Origin: Micractinium sp. NFX-FRZ
Taxonomy: Eukaryota > Chlorophyta > Trebouxiophyceae > Chlorellales > Chlorellaceae
Assembly: GCA_029339195.1 (NCBI GenBank)
Contig: JAPTJF010000081.1
Coordinates: forward strand, 62,001 to 126,000
Length of the DNA stretch: 64,000 nucleotides
Reading direction: 5' to 3'
Under the pieces are notes generated by a model. That model was given only the letters and a program-made list of their open reading frames with translations. It made no database searches and was not told where the DNA came from. The stretch's first letter is position 1; each line of letters starts with the position of its first letter. Shown here one piece after another: positions 46,601-57,824 of the stretch. Position numbers and translations under genes: made by a program.

Positions 46601-46653
46601 CGCCGGGCTGCCACTGCCGGCTGCAAACAGCGCACTGATGAGGAGGCATGCAT
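43644..46653 (-). CDS. Plastid NAD(P)-dependent epimerase/dehydratase family protein, 438 aa
   Basis: Exons 46653-46491, 46110-45978, 45463-45303, 44912-44754 and 44344-43644 join in phase to 1317 nt. The start was chosen because the frame leading into the first beta-strand opens at [20 protein letters not shown], a typical transit peptide. The extended SDR fold follows: nucleotide-binding LFIFGLGYTGLGAASYF, TCRTHDKCERLAQRGI, HVLSTVPPEADND, GYISSTSVYGDYAGDWVDE and IFRCGGIYGPQRSAIQ, then HVYDICQTLEASM and AYNIADDDPADRG. An Ala/Ser-rich insert separates these from the C-terminal GVRLAFPTYREGLAAI. This is the YeeZ-like/atypical epimerase group of cyanobacteria and plants. The catalytic role and substrate are unknown; the GxGxxG-like motif is intact. 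Confidence 0.86.
45535..45980 (-). repeat. Tandem array of epimerase exon-2 ends in intron 2
   Basis: Beyond the exon-2 donor (45978), the segment encoding HFDPNDYDNLR with its donor recurs in decayed form at about 45870-45905, 45745-45790 and, weakly, 45655-45690. Spacer sequence (TACCTGGCTCCAGCAATACA) repeats at about 45710, 45820 and 45926. The period is about 105-115 bp. A short CTTGTGGGCC(A/T) minisatellite continues at 45549-45592. Confidence 0.87.
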
Positions 46654-47127
46654 GCCTGCTGTTTGCTGTTGCCGGCTACGTGCAGCACCTCTGCTGTCCA
46701 GCGGAGGCTTGTGAGGCAGGGAGGGGGGCAGCCTTGTTGGCCGCTCACCCGCCCGCTGCCGCCAGCGGCTTCACCGCCTGCCACAGCTCCGTACCGCCTG
46801 CGCGCGCCGCCTGGAGCCCAGTTCCGTTGTGTATGACGCCGAACCGCGTGGAGTGCCAACCCGCCTGCTTGGAGAAGTCGGGGGAGGCTCGACACTGCTT
46901 ATCGGGCTAAGGCGGTTTCTTCGCTGCGGCTGGCCACGTCTCCACCCTTTGATGCTCCGATCGCCGTGCTGTATCGAGACAGTTGTCCCGCGGCTTTTGC
47001 CAGTTCCCATGCAGGCACCGCGCCAGCCTGTCAGAACCCCTCCATCCAAGTCGCAGCTTGCGGCCTTTTGAGCACCCACCCACATTGCCTGCATCGCCGG
47101 GCCGACTGCTAGACGCAACTGCACACC
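46654..47127. promoter_or_regulatory. Divergent promoter region, epimerase / rhodanese-like gene
   Basis: The region separates two head-to-head genes for plastid proteins, suggesting co-expression from a shared promoter. Minus-strand frames here (for example 46548-46895) do not join the epimerase exons and lack an in-frame ATG. No element was recognised. Confidence 0.5.
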
Positions 47128-50100
47128 ATGCTGGCGGCATCTGCGAGCGCAAATGTGCTGTGCAGCAGCACCCCTGGCGCGCCCAGGGCGCAGCCTGCCG
47201 GCAAGCCTACGGCGGTGCCCAGACTGGCCAAGCAGCTGGGCGCCGGCCTGGCCGGGGTGCTGTCAGCCGCTGGCGCCGCTAGCCCCGCCAGCGCCGCCTC
47301 CTCCGACCCCACCCCCTTTGGCGCCTCTGCTGCCCTGCCCTCCGTCTCCCTGCCGGCTGTGGACATCCCGGACGTGAGCAGCCTGCTGGATGGCACCGTG
47401 GACCCGCTGCTTCTGGGCGGCGGCCTGGCGGCAATCGCCATCCCCGCCGCGCTCGTCGCGCTGCTGGGCGGCGGCGGCAGCTCTGGCCCCAAGGCCAAGC
47501 CCGTGCCAGCTCAGCGCGCGCTGGAGGCCCTGGCTGCCGACGACACCTGCCTGCTGCTGGACATCCGCTCCAAGGCGGAGATCCGGGCCAGCGGCACTCC
47601 CAACCTGAAGGGCATCACCCGCCGGGCTCCCACCTCCGTCCCCTATGTGATTTCCGTGAAGGTATGGAGGCGGCATGTTCAAACTTTTTGTGTGCTGTGC
47701 CGCTATGGTGTGGTGTGGGAATGCCCCGGCAGCGTGGATTTGGGATGCAGATGTGCAAGTGGCGGCTTGGTCCGAGCAGGCTGGCAGGCAGGCGGCCTGC
47801 ACAGACGTCACGCCGGCGTGCCGCACGGCTAGGGTTGTTTGCAGTTGCATCCAATACGCGTTCCCGCCACCCAGCCGGCACCCCCCACAGTGCCAGCGCT
47901 GCCCCTGACCCACCTTGCTACTGACTCCTAGCTGTGCCCAGCCCCATCCTGTGCCAGCCTATGCCACCCCGGCTGTTCAGAGCAAGCGTCAACGCCCTCG
48001 GCCCGCTTCCCGCCCTCCCGCTCCTCTCCACCCCCTGCCTCACATCCCCGGCTCCCTGCCCGCCTCACATTCCCTCCTCCCCCTTCTCTTTCTTTTCTTT
48101 TTCGTTCTTCTTCTCTCTCCCTTCCCCTCCCTCTTCCCTTCCTTGGTTTCAGCAGGGCAAGCAGAAACCGATGCCCGTGTTTGCCTGTGACCCCCCTCAC
48201 TGTTTGTGTGACCTCCCTCCATGCCTCCTTGCAGGAGGGGATTTCCATGCCGACTTTTGCACGTTGCTCCGGCCGCCCCTTGCCTCTTCTTCTTTACATG
48301 CCAACTTGCTCTACCCCACCCTCTGTCCACCCCGCCCCTCACTGTCCCCGCAGGGCGAGGAGCAGGTTGACCCTGAGTTTGCGGCCAAGGTGGGCAAGGT
48401 GAAGGGCGTGGGCCTCGAGGGCGGACCCGTCATCCTCATCGACAGGTGAGGCCGGGCCAGGGTGCGAAGTGGGGATGGACAGCGGGCAGGCAGGGGTGCA
48501 GGCAATGCGTGCATATGTGCTTTTTCTTCTCTGCTCCCGCCTCCATAGCGACGGCTCCCTGGGCGCGGCCAAGGACACCAGGCTGAGCTGCCCCCTTCCA
48601 CCCATTCCCTCGACGGTTGCTGCAGCGACGGCTCCCTGTGCGCGTCCGCCGCCAAGGACATCCTGGCTGAGCTGCCCCTGGAGAAGCTGTACTACGTGCA
48701 GGGGGGCGCCGATGCCTGGCAGGTGGGTCGGCTGCAAGCTGTATAGGATAAGCGGTTGCCCAGCTGGTATGGTGGATGGGCGCCCCATCCGCACATGGCT
48801 TTCAGGCTTTGGTTGCACAGCATCACACCGTCTAGTGCGCTGATGTTGGGCTTTTGCCATGACATATCCAGCTACCTCCCTTGCCGCCCCTGCTTCCGCT
48901 CACGCCTGCCCCGCCGCCGCCCCGCCCTCGTCACCTTCCCTCGCCCCACACGCGGCGGGTGCCCCCTGGGAAGGAGCCCTCCAATGGGGCTTTCTTTTTA
49001 GCGCCCCCCGACTTGCCCTTGACAGCCTGTACACCGCTCAAGCTGTTTTGTGTCTCTCCTTCGCTTGCCACCCGTGCCTTCGGTGCAGGCGGCGGGCGCC
49101 CCCTGGAAGGAGCCCTCCAAGGGGCTGGCCTTTGAGCTCCCCGACTTTTCCGAGGGCTTCCAGACCATCTCTTCGGTGGCTGCCGAGGGAGTGAAGGGGC
49201 TGGCAGAGGCGCCGGAGGCTACCAAGAACGTGCTGGTGGTGGGCGCCCTGGTGGGCGCGTCCGCCCTGCTCTTCACCCAGGTCGGTGTGTGCGTGTGAGG
49301 GGCGGGCGGGCGGGATGGAGGGGGGGTGCGGCGGGCGCTGCCTTGGCGGTGCGTGACAGGCGGTTGGCTGGCGCGGGCGCGCCCACCCGCTTGCCTGTGG
49401 TGTGCTCTTGTTGTGCAGCTCGCTCCTGCATCCCCTCCTCTACTTTCCTCCCCTCGCCCTCGCCTGCTGCCACCAGCGTTGCTGCTGCGTCCATCCCTCT
49501 CGATTCTGACCCCGCTGCCCTCCATCCGTTGTGAGCTAGCTTAACCCCGCCACCCTACCCCCACCCCTCCTCCCGCTCTCCTCCCTGTGCATCCCTTCTT
49601 GCCCGGTACTGCCCTGCCCTGCCTGCCTTCCCTGGCCCCGCCTGCCTGCAGCTGGAGATCCCATTTTGAGCTGGCGGGCATACCTGCTGCTCTCCTCTCT
49701 GCATTCCCTCTTCTAGCAGCATCTTACCACCGCCTCCACTTCGGCCTCTTTCCCTCCTTCCCTCTCCCTTTACCGCCTGTTTGAGCCGGCAGGCATTACG
49801 GCTGCTGCTCTCTCCACCCTCCCCTTCTCCTAGTATCTAACCACGACTTCTCCCCGGCCTCTCTGTCTTGCCTGCAGCTGGAGATCCTGTTTGAGCTGGC
49901 GGGCGTGCTGGCGGCGGGCCAGTTCCTGCTCAAGGTGGCGTTTGCCGAGGACCGGGAGAAGACGCTGACCGAGATCAAGTGAGTGGCAGTTGTTTTTAGC
50001 ACAAAGGCGAGGAGAAAAATGGGGCTTTGCTGACGACAGGGCGAAGGCGCTGGACCGAGACCAAGAGAGTGGCACTTGCTTTTTCTGGGGGCTGAAAGGG

Positions 50101-50563
50101 AGATGAGGGGTAGGCTGCAGGAGGACCGGGAGAAGGCACCGACTGAGATCAAGTCAAAAGGCAGCCCTGCTCACTCTCCCCCTCGGTGCAGCGCATCCCC
50201 CGCAATCTCTCAACCCGCCCCCCCGCTCCCGCCCCGCCCCCGCCCCCCTGTGCCCACTTGGCCCCCCGCAGGAAGGTTGTTGACGAGGTTGACGTGGCGG
50301 ACCTGCCTGCTGACCTGTCCAAGATCACCAGCGCCCTGCTGGACGACCCCACCGCCTCCCAGACCGAGATCCGGCGGGCGCAGGCAGCTGCCGTGGCCGC
50401 CGTGGCCGCCTCCGCCTCCACCACCGCCAAGGCGCCGGAGCCCGCCCCCGCCCCCACCCCCGCGCCCGTCACCCTGCCCGCCGTCGCCGCAGGCGCCGCT
50501 GCCTCCAGCAACGGCAGCAGCAGCGGCAGCGGCGCGGAGAAGGTGACGGATGTGTCGGCCTGA
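47128..50563 (+). CDS. Thylakoid rhodanese-like domain membrane protein (STR4/TROL- or CAS-like), 435 aa
   Basis: Exons 47128-47661, 48354-48445, 48626-48722, 49089-49280, 49878-49978 and 50272-50563 join in phase to 1308 nt. A transit peptide-like N-terminus and an Ala-rich segment (GASPASAASS) lead to a first membrane span (about 94-118, LAAIAIPAALVALLGG). Then comes a rhodanese-like domain (about 127-255: TCLLLDIRSKAEI, GGPVILIDR, YYVQGGADAW). A second hydrophobic stretch spans about 287-325 (NVLVVGALVGASALLFTQ and ELAGVLAAGQFLLKV), followed by a Pro/Ala-rich tail. The loop after LIDR lacks a canonical CxxxxR active site; the only nearby Cys is in GSLCASAA, so sulphurtransferase activity is doubtful. 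Relatives anchor FNR (TROL) or act in Ca2+/state regulation (CAS). The assignment between them is inference. Confidence 0.8.
48535..50160 (+). repeat. Exon-edge copies in four introns/flanks of the rhodanese-like gene
   Basis: 48541-48590 copies the exon-3 start (CGACGGCTCCCTG) with an AG acceptor. 48952-49018 copies the exon-4 start (GCCCCCTGG-AAGGAGCCCTCCAA), 130 bp before the real one. 49648-49690 and 49778-49800 copy the exon-5 start (GGAGATCC and GAGCTGGCGGGC). 50031-50075 and 50115-50155 copy the exon-5 end (GACCGGGAGAAGGC, GAGATCAAGT). All are frame-broken. Confidence 0.85.
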
Positions 50564-52446
50564 AGCGCTGTCGTTCGTATTGCTAGCACATGATTGCCCG
50601 CCAGGCACGTCAGCCCGAGGCGGTGGCATGAGACTGAGATGGCCTGAAGCTGCCGGTTTGCAGGGTGAAGACGCTCACCCAACTAGCATCTGAGACTGCT
50701 TGTAGGGGTTGCTTAAGTTATCGCGCTTTTGAGTTGCAGAGGCGGGCTGCCCTCCCCAGAGGCGAGCCTCCCTCCCTTGTGTGCCTAAGTGTGCACTCCT
50801 CCCTGCCCGCACCCCACCCCACCCCTCTCGTTCTTTTATTCCCAGTCAGTTCCCATCCGCACCCCCGCCTGCACTGAACAGCACTGCCTGATCGCACCCC
50901 CGCGCGCCCGTATCGCCCCCTGTGCTGTACACGTAGCGCCGGAGAACGCCTCCCCTTGCCCCTTCGTCCAACCGAACCTCTAATCTGTCAGTCTGTCCGC
51001 CTAAGCGGCCCAGCGCACCCCGGTTGCAAGCCTTTCATTTCTCTCTGCACCCTTGTAGCTCGTATGGAATGCATCTCCCGAGCCCGCCTCCGGCCCCCCT
51101 GGAACGGAACCTCTCCCCTTTCATTCTTTCGTGCCTGCCCTGCCCTGCCTGCCGGGGACGGCGGTCACTAGCGCCCTGATCCGCCCTCTGCGCCCCTCCT
51201 CCTGCCCTGCCCGATTTGCTGCTGATCCGTCTCTGCTTGCCACCAGGCCTGCCCTGCGCGACGTGCCTGCGCTGCGCAGCGTGCAGCCTGACTGCGTGCC
51301 CTGCAGTGTGTAGTGTGCCTTTGATTGCGAGCGTTTGCGCGTGCGCGTGCGCCTCCAGATGCCCCCCTCCCCTACCCCACGGCGGGAGCGCGCCCCTGTA
51401 AACAGCGCGTGCTGCCCTGTTGTCCGGCTGTTCCCACATCGCTGAGGCTGGGTGGCACTGCATGCGTGTCACGTGTGTCCAGTCATCTCTGGTCAACCGC
51501 CAGTCAGACGATAGGAGCTTTGTGGCTTGGGCCCACTTGAATCAATCCGGGGCACTCGTGGGGACCAGCACGGGTGTGATTTCCGCACAACAACACTCCC
51601 ATGCGTCCCTGCCACCCGGTCTGCGCGGCAATGCACCTGCCGGATGGGCCAGCCCGTGCTTTCAGCACACCGGGGCTCACTGCCGCGGCAGGGTGGCGCT
51701 CCCCGGCTTCAGCAGGTGGGGAGAGCGCCGCAGGCGGGGTGGTGGGCACGGCGGCAGCAGTGTTGCCTTGCATGAGCATTGTGCGGTGAGAGGCCGCTGG
51801 GTGGGACATGCACAGAGGGGTGGCGTTGCTGTGTGCCTGGGACAGATGCTAAAGACCACACGAGGGGCCCCACCGACGCCAAGCAGGCGGCGGAGCGCCG
51901 GCGGGCGGCAGCGGTGCGCGGGCGGCACCGGCAACAAACCAGTGCACCATTACAGGCTGCGTATCAGCACCGCATGCACACATGCCAGGCCACTGGGGCC
52001 GCACATTCTGGCCCCTGCTATGCACAAAAAAGTGCCCTTTAGGGTACTTGGCCCGGGAGTCAGGTGGCACGGCCCACGTGCGTAGGACCAGCCGGTCCTT
52101 GCACTCCGCCCTGTCTTCATTCACTCGTCTGGCGTGCAGCAGGACGCCCTGCCTCGCCGGCGGACCTAGGCACTGGACCCTGCGCCCTGCGCTCTACGCC
52201 GACCGTGTGCCGCAGCCCTCCCGCTTGCAAGGCTCTGCGCTTCTGCGCTCCGACATCCCGAACGGCCGGCAGCCTTCCGACAGCACTCGCGCCGCTCAGA
52301 GTCGGCCCCTGCTGTGAGCCCCCCAGCGGCTGCACCGAGACCACCCGCTCCCTGCCGGCGTGAGCCCGATACCACCCTGCCCACCGCCCCTCCACATCAC
52401 TGCCGCGTCCCGCTACACAACCTAGTGAACTCCTGGTCACACTCAC
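50564..52446. other. 1.9 kb without a recognised gene
   Basis: The left part is a pyrimidine-rich 3' flank; a TGTAA at 51397-51401 may end the rhodanese-like transcript. The right part precedes the T1/BTB gene start and should hold its promoter. Frames such as 51420-52085 (+) lack recognisable domains. No exon can be supported. Confidence 0.45.
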
Positions 52447-55103
52447 ATGGCGGCAGAGGAGGTGGTTGCTGCATATGCAACCAAGCTCTTCATTCGTTCA
52501 GAGGCGGAGGCACGCCGCCCCGTGGTGCTGCTGAGCGGCGAGCGCACAAATGTGTATGGAGTGCTGGAGAAGCACTTTCGGTGAGCCAGAATGCCCTGCA
52601 CACGCGGTTGAGGTGTGACGGATGGCTGGCTGGCTTGCCAGACGCTTGCAGGTGCAGCAGTGGGGCTGAAGGCGCTCATGTGGCATGGGTGCTCATGTGG
52701 CATTCTCATCAAAGCTCCACACATGCGCCGCCGCCATGCCCCGCCCCGCCCTCACTGCCCTTCATGCCGAACGCCCGCCCCTGATCGTGCCACCAATCCT
52801 CACTTCTTCCAACCCACAGGGAGACCGCGCTGCCGCCGTCTGAGCGTTTCTGGCGCGCGGTGCGCACCCAGTGGACCCCGCAGCTTGACACGTGGCGGCC
52901 GCGCGTCAACGGCACGCAGCTCAAGGTGCGCGGGGTGGCGGATGGAGGGCAGCTGGGGGGCACATGCCTGCATGGGTGGGATGGTGTGGCGGAGAGCACC
53001 ATGCATGCAGTGCGTGGAATGTGATTGCTTCGAAGTACCAATCATCAATATCAAACGCTTTTCCGGGTGTGCGTGGGGGCATCACTTCCTAGCTAGCTCC
53101 CGGCCTGCAGGGCCCGTGCCAGGGCCCACACCACCCCAACCTTGCCCCGTCCCGCCCTGCCCCACACCGCCCCGCCCGCACCCCGCCCCAATTCATCACC
53201 GCGCACGCCTGCCCCCTTGCTTTTGCCCTGCATCGCCCCGCCCGCACCCCACCCCACCCCACATGGGCCCGCACACACGCCTGCCCCCTCGCCTCCACCC
53301 TGCCCCACATCGCCCCGCCCGCACCCGTTCACCCTCACCCCCCTACACAGGTGCTGTCGGGCGCGCGGCTGCCGGAGAGCGAGGAGGAGTGGGCCACGCT
53401 GCGCAGCGCCCTGTCGGGCGTGAGGCAGCACCTGCGCCCCGACTCTTCCGTGGACCTCCTGCACCAGGAGCTGCGCGACTTTGTGCAGGTGGGTGCTGAA
53501 CTCTGCCCGCTTGCTGTTGCATTCCAATGCCTGACGCTTCGGTGGGCGCCCTGCACCAGGAGCTGCGTGTCTTTGTGCAGGTGGGCACCTGGCTTGACTT
53601 GGCTCGTCCTGCTTGCTGTTGCATTCCTGCGCCTGTGCCTGACGCTTGGGTCGGCCTGCACAACGAGCTGCGTGACTGAGTGCAGGTCGGCACCTGGCTT
53701 CCTTGCCTGCTGTGGCAATGTGTTGCTGGCGGGGGTTGAAACGACTGCTTCCAGGTCGCAAAATGTGCACTCGTGTGAACCTGTGCCCTCACATGTGCTG
53801 ACACTTTGACAGTGCTGACACGGTGCTGACACGTGTGCCCTCACATCTGCTGTTGACGCCGCCTCCCCGCCCCCTGCAGATGGTGGTCTCTTGGTGGGAG
53901 AACCGCAAGAAGACGGAGACGGCGGGGCCCGCCGCTGGCGCCATGCTGTTGAAACGTGTGACCTCTGCGGGCCTGCTGCTGGGCGGTGGCATGGGCAGCA
54001 TGGGCGGCATGGGCGGCCTGCCGCTGCCCAAGAAGCAGTGCCTGGAGTTCATGCAGCTGGGGCCGCCGCACCACCCGCCTGCGGGGGGTGCGGTCTACCA
54101 CACCATGTATGCGGCTCCAGAGATCGTGCCAGTGGGGCTGCTGGGCGGTGGGCCCGGCGGCAGCGACCGGCTGCCCGACCGCATGCCCCTGCTGCCTGCT
54201 GTGGCAGCCGCCGGCGGGGGCGGCGGGGGCGGCGCCGGGGCCGGCGGCAGCGGCGGCTGCGGCAGCGGCGACGACATGCAGGTGCAACAGCAGCAGCAGG
54301 GCGTGGGTACCGTGCACGCCGGCGCCTCCTTCATGCAGCATCTCACCAGCGGCCCAACAGACTCCCAGCTGTTTGACCAGCTCTTCCAGCCAGCAGGTGC
54401 AGCGGGGGGGCACCACAGCGGCAGCCAGAGCCCCAGGGATGTGCTGGAGGGCGGCGGCGCCCCTGCGGCAGACGCAGCTGCCGCTGGCGCGGGTGCTGGT
54501 GGCTTCGGGGCTGGCGGCGGCGGGGCGGCCTACCACCCGCAGTCCCCTGGCGCGCGGCATGAGGGGTCGGCAGACAACCAGGTGCTTGGGGGGGAGGGGC
54601 AAGGGAGGAGAGGGCAAGGAATTGAAGTGGGCGCCATGGTGGCGGTGGGTGCGGCATGTCGGCGGCTGCTTGCGAGGCACTCACATTGCTAAATGGCCAG
54701 GCGCACCAAGGGCCTAGGGCATGGGGGCTACGGCACGCAGCCACCTGAGCGCCACCACCCACCCCGCTGCACAGCCCACAGCTTGCTCCCCTGCTCCTGT
54801 GCCTCCCCACCCACTGTGCCCCCCGTCCCGCCTCCTCCACCCCCACCCCGCAGGCCCCCCGCGCCCCCGCTGCGCCCGGCTTTGCCGCCGACGCCAAGCG
54901 CTTTGTCAACCTGAACGTGGGTGGCCACCGCTTCCTGACCACCGCCGCCACGCTGGGGGCAGTGGAGGGGTCGTACTTTGCCAAGCTGGCACAGCAGGCG
55001 GGCAGCGCGCGCTCTGGATCCACCTCAGAGTTCTTTGTGGACCGCAGCGGCAAGGTGGGTTGGGGCTGGCAACGTGGGCTGGATCTTCGTGCCTCTGCTC
55101 CTG

Positions 55104-55147
<44 letters not shown>

Positions 55148-56587
55148 ATGATTGGGGCAGTGATGCTAGAAACTTGGGTCAACCGCAACGACTGTACGCT
55201 CATCTCATCCGCATGTGCTTCCTTTTTCCACCGCCGCAGATCTTTGAGTACGTGCTCGACTACCTGCGCTCCCAGCGCTTTGCCGACAGCCCCTCCACCC
55301 TGCCCAAGGATGAGCGCACGCTGCAGCTGCTGGCCAGGTGAGCGCCAAGCAACGCTTCCCTTGCTTGCTTGGTGGCATACCGTTGTGGGAGGCGCTGCTG
55401 GGCCATTTATGAGCGCTGCAGCGGTTGGCAAAATGGGGCAGGGCGCTCGGCTGTGGCACGTGCCCAGCAGTGCAGTGCAGTGTGGCAGGTGCAGCGTCTC
55501 AAATCGGCCCACTGCCGCCCTTGAATGAGCGTTGAACACCGGCTGCCTTGTCATCCTCCGGTTGCTCTTATGCCTCCTGCATCTTGCCTGACATCTCCCG
55601 TGCAGGGAGGCAGAGTTCTATCAGCTGCCAGAGCTGGCAGACCGCGCACGGGCGGCCCTGCTGGTGGCCGCAGCCACCGCCGCCGCCGCCGCCACCACGA
55701 CTGCACCGTGCGGTGCCGGCGACGACACACCCTCTGGTGAGGTGCCCCCTGCTCTGTGTGTGTCTCTGTTTGATTGGTGCAGGAAGCCTGGCGCACGCCG
55801 CATTTGGCAGCCTCCTGCCGGCCCGTGTGCATAGGGTTAGGTATTGAATTAAGGTTTTTGAGCAGCTCGCGGCAGGATTGTGAGGGATGATTCAAGATCG
55901 TGTTCCTGAAGCAAGCATGTACCTCACTGCTGCCTCCCCCTCCCCCTCCCCCTCCCCATCCCCGGCACCCCCGCGTGCAGACGTGCCCGCCAACATTGCC
56001 GCCGAGGGCAGCGCACACGGCGGGCTCTTGCTGGCCGGACGCTTTGGCCTCGGGCTGCAGCAGCAGCAGCAACTGCTGCCTGGCAGCGGCGGCCTGGCAG
56101 CTCAGCAGGCCGCTGCAGCGGCGGCGGCGGCGGCAGGAGGTCCCTGGGTGCTGGATGCGGTTTTTGTGGAGACGGGATTCCAGGAGGCCGGCGAGTTGGC
56201 TGCCTCCCAGGCCAGCCTGCTTGAGGGCCTGAATGCAACGGTGGGTGAGGGAGCAGGGGGGCTGGTGGTGGGCTGAGAACGTGCGGCGGTGCTCAAGGGA
56301 ATGGCTGGACCAGGGGCGCGTGCTGAGAGCATGACCACGATTTGGGTGGCCAGGCAGCGGCTCGTCGCGCACCGCCATGCTGCCTTCCTGCGTCCCGCCA
56401 CCCCTCTCACCTCCCGCTGCACACCCTCACACGCGCGCCCCTCCCGCCCGCCCCCCCTTTCTTCTCCCCTCCTCAGGTGGCGGCCAAGCAGGCCCAGGGG
56501 TCCACACTGTTTGACTTCAAGTGCGGCACCGAGCGGGAGGGGCTGCGGCGCAACCTGTACTACCACGTACTGCTGCGCAAGCCCTGA
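52447..56587 (+). CDS. T1/BTB (KCTD-type) domain protein with novel N-terminal region, 626 aa
   Basis: Nine exons (52447-52580, 52820-52925, 53351-53488, 53880-54581, 54854-55054, 55240-55337, 55606-55736, 55981-56240, 56477-56587) join in phase to 1881 nt. Residues 1-140 form a folded-looking domain (EARRPVVLLSGERTNVY, RFWRAVRTQWTPQLDTW, ELRDFVQMVVSWWENRKK). A Gly/Ala/Gln-rich linker follows. Residues about 375-485 are a T1-type BTB: RFVNLNVGGHRFLTTAATL, EFFVDRSGKIFEYVLDYLR, LPKDERTLQLLAREAEFYQL. The C-terminal 140 residues end in GSTLFDFKCG and LYYHVLLRKP. Family knowledge: KCTD proteins oligomerise through T1/BTB and often serve Cullin-3 ligases. There are no membrane spans, so it is not a channel. 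Intron 3 holds two copies of the exon-3 end. Confidence 0.83.
53535..53705 (+). repeat. Two decayed copies of T1/BTB gene exon-3 end plus donor
   Basis: The exon ends CTGCACCAGGAGCTGCGCGA-CTTTGTGCAG/GTGGG. Copies at about 53558-53592 and 53655-53695 repeat it with several changes; the second contains an in-frame TGA. Both are followed by GGCACCTGGCTT and by repeated CTTGCTGTTGCATTCC spacer. Period about 95-110 bp. Confidence 0.88.
55104..55152 (+). repeat. CTG/ATG microsatellite in an intron
   Basis: A run of CTG triplets followed by four ATG triplets lies in intron 5 of the T1/BTB gene. It is intronic, outside the joined reading frame. Confidence 0.85.
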
Positions 56588-57302
56588 GGTGCCATGTACC
56601 GCTGAGGTGGCACGTACCGCCTGAGGTGGCGCGTACCGCCTGAGGTGCCCTGCCCTGAGCACCCCGCACCCTCCTCTTATCACCTGCTGCTGTGGAAGCC
56701 TGGGCTGGGTGGCCCGAGGTGCCGCTGGCAGCTGAGTGAGCCGGGCCGTGCCTGAGCAGCAGGCTTACAAGTTATGTGTGGCGGTGTCTCCTGACCTGCT
56801 AGCTGCCTGGCACCCCCGCTCGGGCGGCTCTTGTATCCCAGCGCCGCCCGCTGCCCCACCAAGCTGTCCACTTTCCACACTCACGTCTTAGCAACAAGTA
56901 CACCTTGCTATTGCTGGGTACAGTTCAACTCTCTTTCATACCTCCCCAGAGCACACTGCTGCTCCTTGCAAGATCATCCCAAGCCTGTTCCCCCTCCTGC
57001 CGTCCCAGCGCCCCGCGCTGTGGCGGTGAATGTCCGAGCAAGCGGCGCACGCGCGCCGCCTGCCACCTGTGCTTTCCGCTGTCATTCTTCCTCGCCGTGC
57101 GTCTGCTTGAGTGTAGCCTCCAAGAATTCAGTGCACTCCCCCGATCTTATCCACTGGGACAAAAAAGTTGCGTTCCCCGCTCAGATAGCACTCTGCCCAC
57201 GTGTCTTACAATGCACTGTCTGCTCCCCCGGCCTTGATTCGGGCTGAAGGGCCTCCCTGCCTGCCTTGCCTGCCCCGCTACTCCCCTTTCTCAGGTTCTA
57301 GT

Positions 57303-57352
<50 letters not shown>

Positions 57353-57824
57353 CCCCCCCCCACACACACACACACACCCACACACCCACGCTGCTGCAAT
57401 TTATCTAGCGCTGCCCTTACTTCATTTAGTTCAACCACTGTCGCCCCCTCGCGCTTCTACCCCTGCCCTGCAAAGTAGATACTCAGCTGTTCTCCAAGAC
57501 TCCTAACAGTTGCTCTCCCTCGCAACCTCGCTGTTGCCCACTCATTAGCCCCTTTCCTGGCACGCCCTGACATTTCAGCCCACCTCTACTCCTCCTCTAG
57601 CTGCCAGCTCAGCCTGTCTTCATGCCGGCTCAGGATGGCAGCCATCGCTTCGTGCTGCTTCCTCACCATTGCAGCCGTCCCTTTCCTCCTTACACTGCCC
57701 TGTAAACTAGACACACAAGCAGGTTACAGAATTTGATACACATGTGTATCTGACACGCGGGCCAGACAGCACACAGGCCCAAGGCAGACTGTTCCTTAAC
57801 CTTGCTTGGACCCCAGGCTCAGAA
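56588..57824. other. 3' flank with poly-C/CA tract and facing poly(A) signals
   Basis: After the T1/BTB stop there is a short triplicated motif CTGAGGTG(G/C)C (56584-56652), then a C homopolymer of about 50 nt (57307-57360, one T) running into (CA)n to about 57380. TGTAA at 57701-57705 would end the T1/BTB transcript, and TTACA at 57724-57728 the opposing TSR3 transcript. No exon was recognised. Confidence 0.6.

Noticed and set aside
46548..46895. Minus-strand frame as the first epimerase exon
   Set aside because: It has no ATG in the frame needed to enter FIFGLGY. A shorter frame from ATG 46653 reads directly into it with a transit-like start.
55081..55200. Leucine-run frame as a membrane helix in the T1/BTB protein
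   Set aside because: The CTG run is intronic (donor after GGCAAG at 55054, acceptor at 55239), so it is not translated in the joined frame.
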